The translations under genes were made by a program, and so were the position numbers. From an uncultured Rhodospirillaceae bacterium (lineage in GTDB: Bacteria; Pseudomonadota; Alphaproteobacteria; Rhodospirillales; UBA2165), in NCBI GenBank assembly GCA_913020445.1, contig CAJWAR010000033.1, positions 1 to 45,167 on the forward strand: a DNA stretch of 45,167 bases, in the 5' to 3' direction. Under the pieces are notes generated by a model. It worked only from the letters and a program-made list of their open reading frames with translations, was not told the origin of the DNA and made no database searches. Below, one piece after another: positions 17,981-26,453 of this stretch. The stretch's first letter is position 1. The number at the start of each line of letters is the position of its first letter.

Positions 17981-19765
17981 TTAAAGCATTTCGGCGTCAA
18001 ATCTAAGAATCGTATCAGCGCCATCAAACAGGCTGCTTTTGAGCGACGAACAACGACTTAACTGGTAATCAGCATAATAGCGACCAGATAAAATCTTTGC
18101 TTGGAGAAATTTTTTGTCTGCATTGTCCTGATCCATCAACGCTGCCGCACTGGCGGCGCTTTTGGCGAGTAGCCACCCGCCCGCGACAGTTCCAAGAAGT
18201 TCTAAAAATGTCGCCGCGCCGGCAAATACTGCCGCCATATCATCACCTCCGTTCTTGAGAATCCAGTCGGTTGCCGCGGTCAAATGGTCCAGACTTTCAG
18301 ATAGCCGTTGGCCGATAATTTTCAAATCTTCATTGTCCGAAGAGAGCAGAGAATTTGCTAAATCTCGAATTTCAACGGTCAATATCGCCAAAGCTTCACC
18401 TTTGTCCCGGATGACTTTCCGGCCGACCAAATCTTTGGCTTGAATGCCGTTGGCGCCTTCATAAATCGCAGTTATTCGAATATCGCGGTAATGTTGAGCG
18501 GCCCCGGTTTCCTCGATGTAGCCGGTGCCACCGTGAACTTGAATACCGGTGCTGGCGATATCAATACCGATATTGGAACACCAAGCCTTGGCGATCGGTG
18601 TCATCAGCTCTAGACGGGAATGAAACAACGCACGCTCGGCATCCGTGGGGGCACGTTTGGAGCGATCGATACAGGCCGCTGTATAAATAGTAATCGCGCG
18701 GCAAGCTTCAGTTTTTGCCTTCATATCCAGCAGCATTCGTTTGACATCGGGATGCTCGGCTATGGGCACTGTTTCGCCACTGCTGTCCGACCCTTGAAGG
18801 CGCTCTTTGGCGTAGTTTGCCGCCTGTTGATAGGCGCGCTCACCAATTCCAGGGCCTTGGATACCAACTAGCAGTCGGGTCAGATTCATCATCGTGAACA
18901 TGCAGATAAGGCCTTGATTTTCTTCGCCAATTAGGTGCCCGACTGCCCCATCGTTATCGCCGTAAGACATCACACAAGTGGGTGACCCGTGAATGCCCAT
19001 CTTATGCTCAAGTGACACGCATTTAAGATCGTTTCTTTGGCCGAGGGAGCCGTCGTCGTTGATCAGGAATTTAGGCACGGCAAAAAGTGAGATGCCCTTG
19101 AGCCCGGGCGGAGCATCAGGCGTTCGTGCTAAAACCAGATGGATAATGTTTTCAGCCAGATCGTTATCACCGCCAGTAATGAATATTTTTTGCCCCGATA
19201 TTTTATAATGATCTCCATCTTGAACTGCTTTGGTACGGAGCAGATTAAGATCGGTACCGGCCTGGGGTTCCGTCAAATTCATCGTCGTCACCCATTTGCC
19301 GGAAACAAAATTGGGCAAATAGGTTGCTTTTTGACTTTCACTGCCATGTTCGACGAGTAGTTCCGTCGCTGATTGAGCAAGTTGCGGAACGAGGCAGAAC
19401 GCCATATTGGCGCTCGACCACATTTCAGTCGCGGCGATCGTCAATACATATGGCAGGCCTTGGCCACCAAATTCCTGCGGTAACGAAATACCGTGCCAGC
19501 CTGATTCCGACATCTGTTGAAAGGCTTCTTTAAAGCCATCCGGCGTGTGGACAATGCCATTTTCAAGCCGGCAGCCTTGTTGATCGCCACTATGATTAAG
19601 CGGTGCTAATACTTGCTCGGCAAATTTGCCAGATTCTTCAATAATTGCATCAATAATGTCAGGTGTCGCGTCTTCATAGCCCGAAAAAGTCGCAATATTT
19701 TCGATATCCGCAATGTGAGAGAGTGCAAAACGCAAATCTTGAACGGGTGCTTGGAAGTCTGTCAT
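17981..19765 (-). CDS. acyl-CoA dehydrogenase, DmdC/large FadE type
   Basis: A 594-residue flavoenzyme of the large acyl-CoA dehydrogenase group, which has an extra C-terminal domain beyond the usual 380 residues. Motifs: TEPQAGTDL (165-173) for FAD binding, GGTGYIEE (412-419), and the catalytic base Glu436 in YEGANGIQAKDL. This size and the YEGANGIQ box fit 3-methylmercaptopropionyl-CoA dehydrogenases (DmdC) of DMSP demethylation as well as medium/long-chain enzymes, so the substrate is open. No other dmd gene is in view. A minus-strand TATAAT at 19841-19846 is the likely promoter. Confidence 0.9.
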   Translation of the reverse strand: MTDFQAPVQDLRFALSHIADIENIATFSGYEDATPDIIDAIIEESGKFAEQVLAPLNHSGDQQGCRLENGIVHTPDGFKEAFQQMSESGWHGISLPQEFGGQGLPYVLTIAATEMWSSANMAFCLVPQLAQSATELLVEHGSESQKATYLPNFVSGKWVTTMNLTEPQAGTDLNLLRTKAVQDGDHYKISGQKIFITGGDNDLAENIIHLVLARTPDAPPGLKGISLFAVPKFLINDDGSLGQRNDLKCVSLEHKMGIHGSPTCVMSYGDNDGAVGHLIGEENQGLICMFTMMNLTRLLVGIQGPGIGERAYQQAANYAKERLQGSDSSGETVPIAEHPDVKRMLLDMKAKTEACRAITIYTAACIDRSKRAPTDAERALFHSRLELMTPIAKAWCSNIGIDIASTGIQVHGGTGYIEETGAAQHYRDIRITAIYEGANGIQAKDLVGRKVIRDKGEALAILTVEIRDLANSLLSSDNEDLKIIGQRLSESLDHLTAATDWILKNGGDDMAAVFAGAATFLELLGTVAGGWLLAKSAASAAALMDQDNADKKFLQAKILSGRYYADYQLSRCSSLKSSLFDGADTILRFDAEML

Positions 19766-19840
19766 TTAATATTTTCCCAGGTGATTCTAATTTGTTGTTT
19801 AAAAACAATGAGTTATTTGTACGTCATCGAATATTTTTTC

Positions 19841-19871
19841 ATTATAGTACTTTATATCGAAGTTATTACAA
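19841..19871 (-). promoter_or_regulatory. acyl-CoA dehydrogenase promoter
   Basis: On the minus strand a perfect -10 TATAAT (19841-19846) lies 19 bp from a -35-like TTGTAA (19866-19871). It is about 75 bp ahead of the acyl-CoA dehydrogenase start and points away from the candidate small RNA. Confidence 0.5.
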
Positions 19872-19933
19872 TTCGACACAAAGTTTTTCATAAATGTCAT
19901 CATAACATTACAAAGAGGCGTTATATTCAGTAT

Positions 19934-20097
19934 TGTTCCCAATAGGGAATGTGATCACTCCCCCGGTGATCACCAGTATCGGAGCAAATCCGGTACAATA
20001 AATTCATCATTATTCTCCCGAGTATGATGAATTTAACTCCCAGACGTAAAGCCTCCCTGTAAACTCCCCCGGGCCTGAAAAGGCCCGGATTTTTTTT
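19934..20097 (+). ncRNA. candidate anti-Shine-Dalgarno small RNA
   Basis: This plus-strand element lies in a 330-base gap between two minus-strand genes. In order it has a small hairpin (TTCCC/GGGAA, 19936-19949), a strong one (GTGATCAC at 19951-19958 and 19966-19973 around TCCCCCG), a third (AATTCATCAT 20001-20010 with ATGATGAATT 20024-20033 around a loop holding CTCCC), a single-stranded stretch with two more CTCCC, and a terminator hairpin with eight T. CTCCC occurs five times (19958, 20015, 20037, 20053, 20064). Hairpin loops carrying CUCCC resemble alphaproteobacterial trans-acting RNAs such as the alpha-r14/NfeR1 kind, but sequence identity to them was not tested. A -10-like TATATT at 19922-19927 fits a start near 19934; the -35 is poor. 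No reading frame of note is present. Confidence 0.6.
20069..20097 (+). terminator. intrinsic terminator of the candidate small RNA
   Basis: CCGGGCCT (20069-20076), a GAAA tetraloop and AGGCCCGG (20081-20088) are followed by ATTTTTTTT. The T-run is only on the plus-strand side, and no plus-strand protein gene ends here, so it points to a non-coding plus-strand transcript. The T-run overlaps the stop codon of the minus-strand gene that ends at 20096. Confidence 0.85.
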
Positions 20098-21505
20098 ATG
20101 AAACCACTTTGCCGGGGTTCATTAAATTTTCAGGGTCGAGGGCCTGTTTGATGGAGCGCATCAAATTAATTTTTGTCGCCGACGCATAATGTTCCAATTC
20201 TTCCCGCTTAAAAGCTCCAATGCCGTGTTCGGCGCTGATGCTGCCCTTCATCTCAACCACCAAATCATAGACGATGCGGGTGAATTCTTCTGCCTGCGCC
20301 ATGAAGTCTGCTTTGGTCATTGCCTCAGGTTGGGTCAGATTGAAGTGGATATTGCCATCGCCGATGTGACCGAAAGGGCAGGGGCGAATACCGGGCAGAG
20401 CGTCTGAGACCTGTTTCGATGCGGCGGTAATAAAGGCAACCGTCTGCGAGACTGGCACGGAGATATCATGTTTGATACTGCCGCCTTCGCGGGTTTGCGC
20501 TGCAGGTATTTCTTCCCGGATTTTCCACAGTTCCTGCCGTTGGGCATCGCTTTCAGCGAAAACCGCATCCGTTACAATGTTGGCTTCGAAAGCTTTCTCC
20601 AGCACCGTTTCGATTTCGCTACGTAGATCATCGTTTTCTCGAGGCGACGTCAACTCGATCAGGGCGTAGTAGGGGTGCTCGGCCTCAAAGGGATCTATCA
20701 CGCCCGGAATGTGGGCCATGCCTAATTCCACACCGATCCTGGAAATCAATTCAAACGCTGTCAGCCGATCACCGCACAACTGCCGTGTTGCATCAAATAG
20801 CTTCAAAATCGCCTCCAGCTCCGGCAGGGCCGCCATCACCGTGATGGTCGTGCGCGGCGCTGGAAAAAGTTTAAGCACAGCTTTGGTGATAATGCCGAGG
20901 GTGCCTTCCGCACCGATGAAAAGCTGTTTGAGATCATAGCCTGTATTGTCTTTACGAAGTGCGCTGAGCCCATCCCAAATCTCGCCACTGGGCAGTACGA
21001 CTTCCAAACCGAGCACCAAGTCACGGGTGTTGCCGTAGCGCAAAACGCCAACACCGCCGGCATTGGTCGACAGATTGCCACCAATCCGGCAACTGCCTTC
21101 GGCGCCGAGGCTCAACGGGAACAGACAGTTTTGCTCGGCTGCAGCATTCTGCAGCTCTGCCAGAATGCAGCCAGCTTCCACCGTCATGGTGTTATTTAAG
21201 GCGTCAACTTCAATGATTTTAATTAAACGATCAGTGGCCAGGAGAACGCCTCCGCTGGCAAGCGTGCCACCGACCAGACCCGTGCTGCCACCGACCGGCA
21301 CAATCGGAGTTTTGCTCGCTGCACAGGCGCGAACAACCTCAGAGACTTCCGACGTGTTGGCAGGCCGTGCAACCAGATCAGCCGAACTTTCCGCCAGCCC
21401 GCGTTCTTCATGAAGATAGGGCGCCATGTCGCCGGCATCGGTGATGACACCATTTGGGCCAAGGATTTCGGTAATCGTCGCGACTAATTTCTGATCAAGA
21501 GCCAT
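20096..21505 (-). CDS. FAD-linked 2-hydroxyacid dehydrogenase (GlcD/D-2HGDH type)
   Basis: A 469-residue flavoprotein of the vanillyl-alcohol-oxidase fold. The FAD-binding PVGGSTGLVGGT lies near residue 72, with NLSTNAGGVGVLRYGNTRDLVLGLE and GAEGTLGIITKAVLKLFP following; the C-terminal part has HIGDGNIHFNL and the SAEHGIGAFKREEL signature with likely metal- and substrate-binding His. The family oxidises D-lactate, glycolate or D-2-hydroxyglutarate; the last is common for a lone gene next to Sua5. ATG 21505 is chosen, 7 bases after the sua5 stop; an upstream in-frame start at 21556 would overlap it. Confidence 0.9.
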   Translation of the reverse strand: MALDQKLVATITEILGPNGVITDAGDMAPYLHEERGLAESSADLVARPANTSEVSEVVRACAASKTPIVPVGGSTGLVGGTLASGGVLLATDRLIKIIEVDALNNTMTVEAGCILAELQNAAAEQNCLFPLSLGAEGSCRIGGNLSTNAGGVGVLRYGNTRDLVLGLEVVLPSGEIWDGLSALRKDNTGYDLKQLFIGAEGTLGIITKAVLKLFPAPRTTITVMAALPELEAILKLFDATRQLCGDRLTAFELISRIGVELGMAHIPGVIDPFEAEHPYYALIELTSPRENDDLRSEIETVLEKAFEANIVTDAVFAESDAQRQELWKIREEIPAAQTREGGSIKHDISVPVSQTVAFITAASKQVSDALPGIRPCPFGHIGDGNIHFNLTQPEAMTKADFMAQAEEFTRIVYDLVVEMKGSISAEHGIGAFKREELEHYASATKINLMRSIKQALDPENLMNPGKVVS

Positions 21506-21512
21506 GGTTTGA

Positions 21513-22457
21513 TTATTCACGCCGAGCCGCACGACGCAAGCGGTCGTTAATGGCACGGCCTAAGCCTTCTTCCGGAATGGGCATGACAGCTATCGGGGCT
21601 GCATCGGGCTGATCCAGTTCGTGCAGCATGGCAAATAAATTGGCTGCCGCTTCAACCAGATCACCACTCGCGCTTAAATTTAATGCGACCGCCGGTGCAT
21701 TAGGCCCAAATCCCAAAACGTTTTCGCCGGCATCAAAATCCTCGGCATTCGTTCGGATTGGCGCTTCGGGGGCATAGTGGCGCGACAGCATACCGGGAGA
21801 TTTAGGTGAAGATTCATTACCGCCGATTGCTACCGGGCCAATCACCGCTTCTATTTCTTCGACCGTAATACCACCCGGTCGCAATAGCGCCGGGGCGTCA
21901 ACTGATAAATCAATCACCGTCGATTCAAGGCCAATGGAACAGGTGCCACCGTCCAAAATACCAGCGACTTTGCCGCTGAGTGAAGTGTCAATATGAGCCG
22001 CGGTGGTGGGGCTGATTTTACCAGAAGTGTTGGCGCTTGGGGCGGCGATGGGACGGGCAACCGCCTTGATCAAAGCATGCGCGACGGCGTGGGTCGGAAC
22101 GCGCACTGCTACCGTCTCCAGTCCCGCGCTCACCAGCAGTGACAGGTGGCATGTCTCGCTGCGGGGCAAGATCAGCGTCAGAGCGCCCGGCCAAAACTCG
22201 GTAGCCAGTTTTTCAGCCAGGTCATGCCATCGCACTTCCGCTTTGACTGCATCGACATCAGAAAAATGAACGATCAGAGGGTTGAAGCTCGGCCGGCTTT
22301 TAGCTTCATAAATGCCGGCGACTGCTTTGTCATTGGTCGCATCGGCGCCCAAGCCATATACGGTTTCGGTTGGGAAAGCGACAAGCTCACCTGTTTGCAG
22401 CAAACGGGCGGCCTTTTCTATTCCAACAGTATCAGCTTCTAAGATTTGCGTCGTCAT
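21513..22457 (-). CDS. L-threonylcarbamoyladenylate synthase (Sua5/TsaC type)
   Basis: A 314-residue Sua5-type enzyme that makes threonylcarbamoyl-AMP from threonine, bicarbonate and ATP for the t6A37 modification of ANN-decoding tRNAs. The YrdC domain spans residues 10-200 with ETVYGLGADATN, KSRPSFNPLIVHF and the SANTSGKISPTT segment. A C-terminal Sua5 domain follows a linker with SPGMLSRHYAPEAPI, which separates it from the short TsaC. It is followed closely by the FAD-linked dehydrogenase gene. Confidence 0.94.
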   Translation of the reverse strand: MTTQILEADTVGIEKAARLLQTGELVAFPTETVYGLGADATNDKAVAGIYEAKSRPSFNPLIVHFSDVDAVKAEVRWHDLAEKLATEFWPGALTLILPRSETCHLSLLVSAGLETVAVRVPTHAVAHALIKAVARPIAAPSANTSGKISPTTAAHIDTSLSGKVAGILDGGTCSIGLESTVIDLSVDAPALLRPGGITVEEIEAVIGPVAIGGNESSPKSPGMLSRHYAPEAPIRTNAEDFDAGENVLGFGPNAPAVALNLSASGDLVEAAANLFAMLHELDQPDAAPIAVMPIPEEGLGRAINDRLRRAARRE

Positions 22458-22484
22458 GGTCGAGCTTATAACACGAAATTTGGC

Positions 22485-23249
22485 TTAACGCCCTTTGGCG
22501 ATAAAATACGGATTGCGGATATTGTCCTTGCCATAAACAAACGGCGCGCCGTCAATTTGGGTGAGCGAGCCGCCGGCTGCTGCCAGTACGGCATGGCCGG
22601 CAGCGATATCCCATTCCGATGTTGGGCCGAGCCTCGGATATAAATCAGCCTCGCCCGCTGCGATCAGACAAATTTTCAACGAGCTGCCGGAATTGATAAT
22701 GCTTTTGACGGTATAATCCTGGAGGAATTCCTCTTCACCCGCCCGGTGGGAGCGGCTGGCAACCACGACGATGCCGTCTTCGGCGGGCTCGCGGGCCGCT
22801 ATTGGTGTTTTCTCACTATCTTTTTCCTGGCTGAAAGCGCCAAACGGACCGCCCCAGAAACTTTTGGCGATTGCCGGGGCGTGGACTACGCCGAAAATCG
22901 GCAGGCCATTTTCGATCAATGCGATATTGACCGTAAACTCATCCCGTTTGTTGACGAATTCTTTGGTGCCATCCAGAGCATCAACCAGCCAAAAGACGCC
23001 GCCGCTAATGTCCGGCCGATCACCAGCCGTAAAAGCCTCTTCACCGATCGCCGGGATGCCGGGCGCTAACTTCGCCAAGCCCGCCAAAATAATCGCCTCG
23101 GCTTTTTCATCCGCCTCGGTAACCGGCGAGGCATCGTCTTTGGCGCGCACCTCAAAATCGGTATGGTAAATTTCAAGAATAGCGTCGCCAGCCTCGATCG
23201 ACAGATTGAGGAGCTGGCCAACAAAGTCATCGGTGAAGTCAGGAACCAT
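22485..23249 (-). CDS. cysQ: 3'(2'),5'-bisphosphate nucleotidase CysQ
   Basis: A 254-residue Mg-dependent, lithium-sensitive-type phosphatase of the inositol monophosphatase fold. It hydrolyses PAP (and PAPS) to AMP and clears a by-product of sulfonucleotide metabolism. Metal ligands are seen in GEE (69-71) and in the VDALDGTKEF box with Asp90 and Asp93; WDIAAGHAVL is the C-terminal motif. The Pro normally in the DPLDGT box is Ala here. TKEFVN, rather than TxNF, marks CysQ over inositol monophosphatase. It lies 28 bases upstream of the sua5 start, in the same direction. Confidence 0.92.
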   Translation of the reverse strand: MVPDFTDDFVGQLLNLSIEAGDAILEIYHTDFEVRAKDDASPVTEADEKAEAIILAGLAKLAPGIPAIGEEAFTAGDRPDISGGVFWLVDALDGTKEFVNKRDEFTVNIALIENGLPIFGVVHAPAIAKSFWGGPFGAFSQEKDSEKTPIAAREPAEDGIVVVASRSHRAGEEEFLQDYTVKSIINSGSSLKICLIAAGEADLYPRLGPTSEWDIAAGHAVLAAAGGSLTQIDGAPFVYGKDNIRNPYFIAKGR

Positions 23250-23276
23250 GGCGAAATCCTTTAATCTCTAATTTTT

Positions 23277-23744
23277 TCAGTGTTCATGCCAATGCTTGGT
23301 AGGTGCATTTGAGCCGATCAGAATAAATGCGATCTGGCAGGGCTCATCAAAAGGATTGGCCCAGCCATGCATCGTGGCGCGCTGCACCATCACATCACCT
23401 TGTTTGAAATCGACTTTTTCATCTTCATCCAGCAGCATCTCGCATTTGCCCGACAGGCAGATCGCGTAGTCGATTGTATCGGTTCGGTGCATGTAAGCTT
23501 CTTTGCCGGGTACGAGTTCCAGCACGCGGAAAATGGAGCCCCGAACAGGCGGCTCAATATCGCGTGGCGTCGCTGTCGGGTCCTCGCCGTTGACATCGGC
23601 CGGCGCATCTTCGGTAACCCAAAGCAATGTTTCGTAATTGCCGGAGCGCAATTTTTGGACATTGCTGGTGATTTCGTCGGTGCCGACAACGGCTTTTCCG
23701 TCTTTGGTATGTGAAGTCACGATACGGCGGACATTAAGCGTCAT
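23277..23744 (-). CDS. cupin-domain protein of unknown function
   Basis: A 155-residue single-domain cupin. The first motif appears as PGKEAYMHRTDTIDYAICLSG and the second as GDVMVQRATMHGWANPFDEPC. Possible metal ligands are the His residues in MHRTD, MHGWAN and the C-terminal HWHEH. The family range runs from dioxygenases to sensors, so no function is given. It precedes cysQ by 27 bases in the same direction. Its ribosome-binding site GGGGAG is strong. Confidence 0.8.
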   Translation of the reverse strand: MTLNVRRIVTSHTKDGKAVVGTDEITSNVQKLRSGNYETLLWVTEDAPADVNGEDPTATPRDIEPPVRGSIFRVLELVPGKEAYMHRTDTIDYAICLSGKCEMLLDEDEKVDFKQGDVMVQRATMHGWANPFDEPCQIAFILIGSNAPTKHWHEH

Positions 23745-23848
23745 AGATATTCTCCCCAGTTCATTCGATCAGTGAGTCGCAGGGAGCATTTAGCAAATAA
23801 TATCACCAACGGCTATACGAATTGAAAAAATAAAGAAGAAATACCTAG

Positions 23849-24727
23849 CTAGCCCGGCATCAATTGTCGTTCGCGGTGGATGTTGTAGTAATTGCCGGCA
23901 AAAATCAGCACCGCGCCGAGGAATATCCATATTGAAAATGGCTCGGCATAAAGGAAAAATCCAATGATGGCGATCAACGGCATACGCAGGAAATCAATCG
24001 GCAAAATTAATGTCACATCAGCCAGTGCTAAGGCGCGGACCATTGAATAGTGGGCCGTTAGCGCCGTCACGCCGATCCACAGGATCCAGGGCACATCCGC
24101 CCATTCAGGAGTGACCCAGACGGTAATGCCGCCAATCGCGCTGATCGGCCATTGCATGGCAAACAGCCAAAATAAGATTGTCAGAGGTGAGTTATCTTTA
24201 GCTAAAGATTTGCCGGTAACAAAAGCGATGGCAAAGCCAACCGAGGCCGCGAGTACTGCTATCGAGCCAATTTCAATCGCCACCATACCCGGACGCAGCA
24301 CAACCAAGACACCGGCAAAGCCAAATATCGTCGCCACTATTTTGCCGACGGTCATTTGCTCTTTGAGAAACAGAACGGCCATTATCGCCACCCAAATTGG
24401 AATGGTAAATTCGAGCGCAAAAACCTGAGCCAGTGGGATCAGGCCAACACCGATAATCCACGCTAGATTGGCGCCATAATGGATAACATTACGCAAAATA
24501 TGGAGCTTTGGCCGGCTGATAGATAGCGCTCCCGGGTGGGCGCGAATAACAATAACGACAACAACACTCAGCGCCACAGACGTTCTTAGTAAAACGATTT
24601 GAAACGGATTGAGAGTGTCGGATAGTTCACGCGCCGCCACCGCCATTGTCAAAAACGAGAATAACATCGCAATAACCCACAGGATGGCGCGGTAGAGGTC
24701 GGCTCGACTGGTTGCTGAGGTGTTCAA
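23849..24727 (-). CDS. DMT-superfamily transporter (EamA)
   Basis: A 292-residue exporter with about ten membrane helices arranged as two EamA repeats (roughly residues 12-142 and 153-285). The first repeat end shows LFLKEQMTVGKIVATIFGFAGVL, typical of EamA. DMT proteins move metabolites, amino acids or nucleotide precursors; the substrate cannot be read from sequence. The start is TTG at 24727, with GGAAG about 11 bases upstream and no ATG before helix 1. It stands alone between the cupin gene and the Memo fusion. Confidence 0.85.
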   Translation of the reverse strand: MNTSATSRADLYRAILWVIAMLFSFLTMAVAARELSDTLNPFQIVLLRTSVALSVVVVIVIRAHPGALSISRPKLHILRNVIHYGANLAWIIGVGLIPLAQVFALEFTIPIWVAIMAVLFLKEQMTVGKIVATIFGFAGVLVVLRPGMVAIEIGSIAVLAASVGFAIAFVTGKSLAKDNSPLTILFWLFAMQWPISAIGGITVWVTPEWADVPWILWIGVTALTAHYSMVRALALADVTLILPIDFLRMPLIAIIGFFLYAEPFSIWIFLGAVLIFAGNYYNIHRERQLMPG

Positions 24728-24787
24728 ATCGGAGCTTCCAAAATGTGTGAGGCGCCAATTTGCCTGACGGCTTACTTACTAGCAAGG

Positions 24788-26275
24788 TTAGTCTGGTGGC
24801 CCCATATGATTCCAGAGCGGTGCATCTGCCGGTAAGTCACTGGAATAGATGCCTTCGGTGACGTAGCGCCAGGCCTGGATCGTATCGGACCAGTAGTCTT
24901 CCTTCAGCCCGGCCTTGCGTTTGAGATGGCTGAGGAATTTTTTCGGTTCCGGCAATTGTTTCCAGACAACCGGTAAAAATACGCCGCGTTTTTTGCCTTC
25001 TTGCAAAACAATGCCATCGATATCAGGCTGCAACTGCGCCAAGAAGTCAGCTTCGTCTGAAAAACTTATTGGCGTTTGCGGGCTCATGACCGAGATCGAC
25101 ATGGAAATATCAGATTTCTCGATCTCTTTTTTGGTGAGTTTCTTAAACCGGCGATCCTGAAAGGCCGCCTTGCAGGCGTTCTCCGCGACATCGGTGATCA
25201 AAGGCCGCCACGCCTGGATCGAGCCGATACAACCACGCAGCTGGTTGTCTTTATTAAGAGAGACAAAGCAGGCGCCATGATCACGGAGCGGCTCAGCAAA
25301 TTCACCCAAGCTGAGCTTCATCGGGCCGGTCTTATTGAGATGCGCGAGAATGGCCGAGGCGGCGACATGCAATAAGGTTTGGCCGTGCGCCGTCAAAAGA
25401 TCTCGAGTTGCGGCGCCGAAATCATCTTTAACAGTGGCGGCAGCCCCGCTTTCCTCAAAATACCACGAACCATAGCCGACGACGCGGTCTTTGGTGCCAG
25501 CCGTATCGCCCGAGTTTCTGACATCGGCGGTTTTGACGTTGAGGCCTTTCTCACGCGCCAGCATTAAAAGTCCTTTGATTGAATGGCGGCCACAGGCCTG
25601 TTCGTTGCTGAGCGCTTCCGCATCCAAGCGTTCAATGGCTTGGCGGGTCCGATCGTCGAGAGCTCTGGCTTTGTCGTAGGCGAGGTAATGGCTGAGATCG
25701 GATGAAATGAGAATAAGCGTTTCCGGCCCACCCCATACAGCTTCCAGAACTTCGGCAACCTGCTCGGGGTTCGCCTGGCCAACAATCAGTGGCACGATGC
25801 TGAACTCACCCAGAACTTTTTGCAGGAAAGGGAGATGGACTTCTAAACTATGGTCTTCGATATGAGTGTCGTTGAAAATCTCGACCTGGGGCAGGGCGAT
25901 AATCCTTGCTACCGCATCCATATCAAGCGGCACCTCGCCCAACGGCGTCGCGAAAATTTCCGTGCTGGGTAGAGCGAGACCATTGACGGCTACCCGATGG
26001 CAGGGCCCCAAGATCACCACGCGCTTGATGATGTCGCGGGCGGGAGCCAGGCGGTTATAGACGGCAGCGGCGGTCAGGCCGGAATAGACATAGCCCGCGT
26101 GGGGCGCGATGATCGCTTTGGGCGCGGTCTTGCCGGCAGCTGCGAATTTATTAGCCGCTTCGGTAAGATAATACTGCACGGACGCTTCAAGCTCTTTCGG
26201 ATTGCTCGGGTAAAACATCCCCGCCACCGCCGGCGGGCGGATTAGTTGAGATGCTGTGTCAGACGTTGTCGCCAT
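24788..26275 (-). CDS. AmmeMemoRadiSam proteins B and A fused (Memo-AMMECR1)
   Basis: A 495-residue two-domain protein. Residues 12-272 are a Memo domain: RPPAVAGMFYPSNP, APHAGYVYSG with His59, LGPCHR with His93, DHSLEVHLPF, ISSDLSHY, and Cys228, which match the His/His/Cys site of Memo proteins. Residues 285-485 are an AMMECR1 domain with the hallmark LRGCIG (346-351) and a later KKRGVFLPVVWKQLP. In many prokaryotes these are two genes found with a radical-SAM protein; here they are fused and face that gene at 26454. The joint function is not established. A Memo redox role through metal binding is proposed in eukaryotes. Confidence 0.93.
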   Translation of the reverse strand: MATTSDTASQLIRPPAVAGMFYPSNPKELEASVQYYLTEAANKFAAAGKTAPKAIIAPHAGYVYSGLTAAAVYNRLAPARDIIKRVVILGPCHRVAVNGLALPSTEIFATPLGEVPLDMDAVARIIALPQVEIFNDTHIEDHSLEVHLPFLQKVLGEFSIVPLIVGQANPEQVAEVLEAVWGGPETLILISSDLSHYLAYDKARALDDRTRQAIERLDAEALSNEQACGRHSIKGLLMLAREKGLNVKTADVRNSGDTAGTKDRVVGYGSWYFEESGAAATVKDDFGAATRDLLTAHGQTLLHVAASAILAHLNKTGPMKLSLGEFAEPLRDHGACFVSLNKDNQLRGCIGSIQAWRPLITDVAENACKAAFQDRRFKKLTKKEIEKSDISMSISVMSPQTPISFSDEADFLAQLQPDIDGIVLQEGKKRGVFLPVVWKQLPEPKKFLSHLKRKAGLKEDYWSDTIQAWRYVTEGIYSSDLPADAPLWNHMGPPD

Positions 26276-26322
26276 GGGTATCGCTCCCTGGCGCTATTGT
26301 AGGGGAAAATGGGGTGTTTCTA

Positions 26323-26351
26323 AATAATTAATCGACTGTCGATTAATTATT
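26323..26351. promoter_or_regulatory. 29-bp perfect inverted repeat, candidate operator
   Basis: AATAATTAATCGAC (26323-26336) and its exact reverse complement (26338-26351) flank one central T. It sits midway between the divergent Memo-AMMECR1 and radical-SAM starts. The AT-rich, symmetrical shape fits a dimeric regulator binding site; the lack of a GC-rich core or a following T-run argues against a terminator. Confidence 0.5.
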
Positions 26352-26383
26352 CCGAAGCCCGGGGTGACGATTAAGAGCACCAG

Positions 26384-26411
26384 CGTCATTCTGGCGGAGG
26401 CCAGAATCCAG
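26384..26411 (+). repeat. short palindromic repeat, same family as 30175-30265
   Basis: CGTCATTCTGG, the loop CGGAGG and CCAGAATCCAG form a hairpin (ATTCTGG/CCAGAAT). It shares the CGTCA...stem...TCCAGTTTT layout with the element at 30175. A partial CCCGGGGTGACG just before it (26358-26369) looks like the end of another copy. Read as protein it gives VILAEARIQ, a common signature of such repeats at false gene starts. Confidence 0.75.
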
Positions 26412-26453
26412 TTTTGCCGCTCCAATTACTTCCGAGCCGTGTTACATTGTAGC

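Noticed and set aside
26364..26453. N-terminal extension of the radical-SAM protein
   Set aside because: The added residues include VILAEARIQ, the translation of a palindromic repeat; the family begins near ATG 26454.
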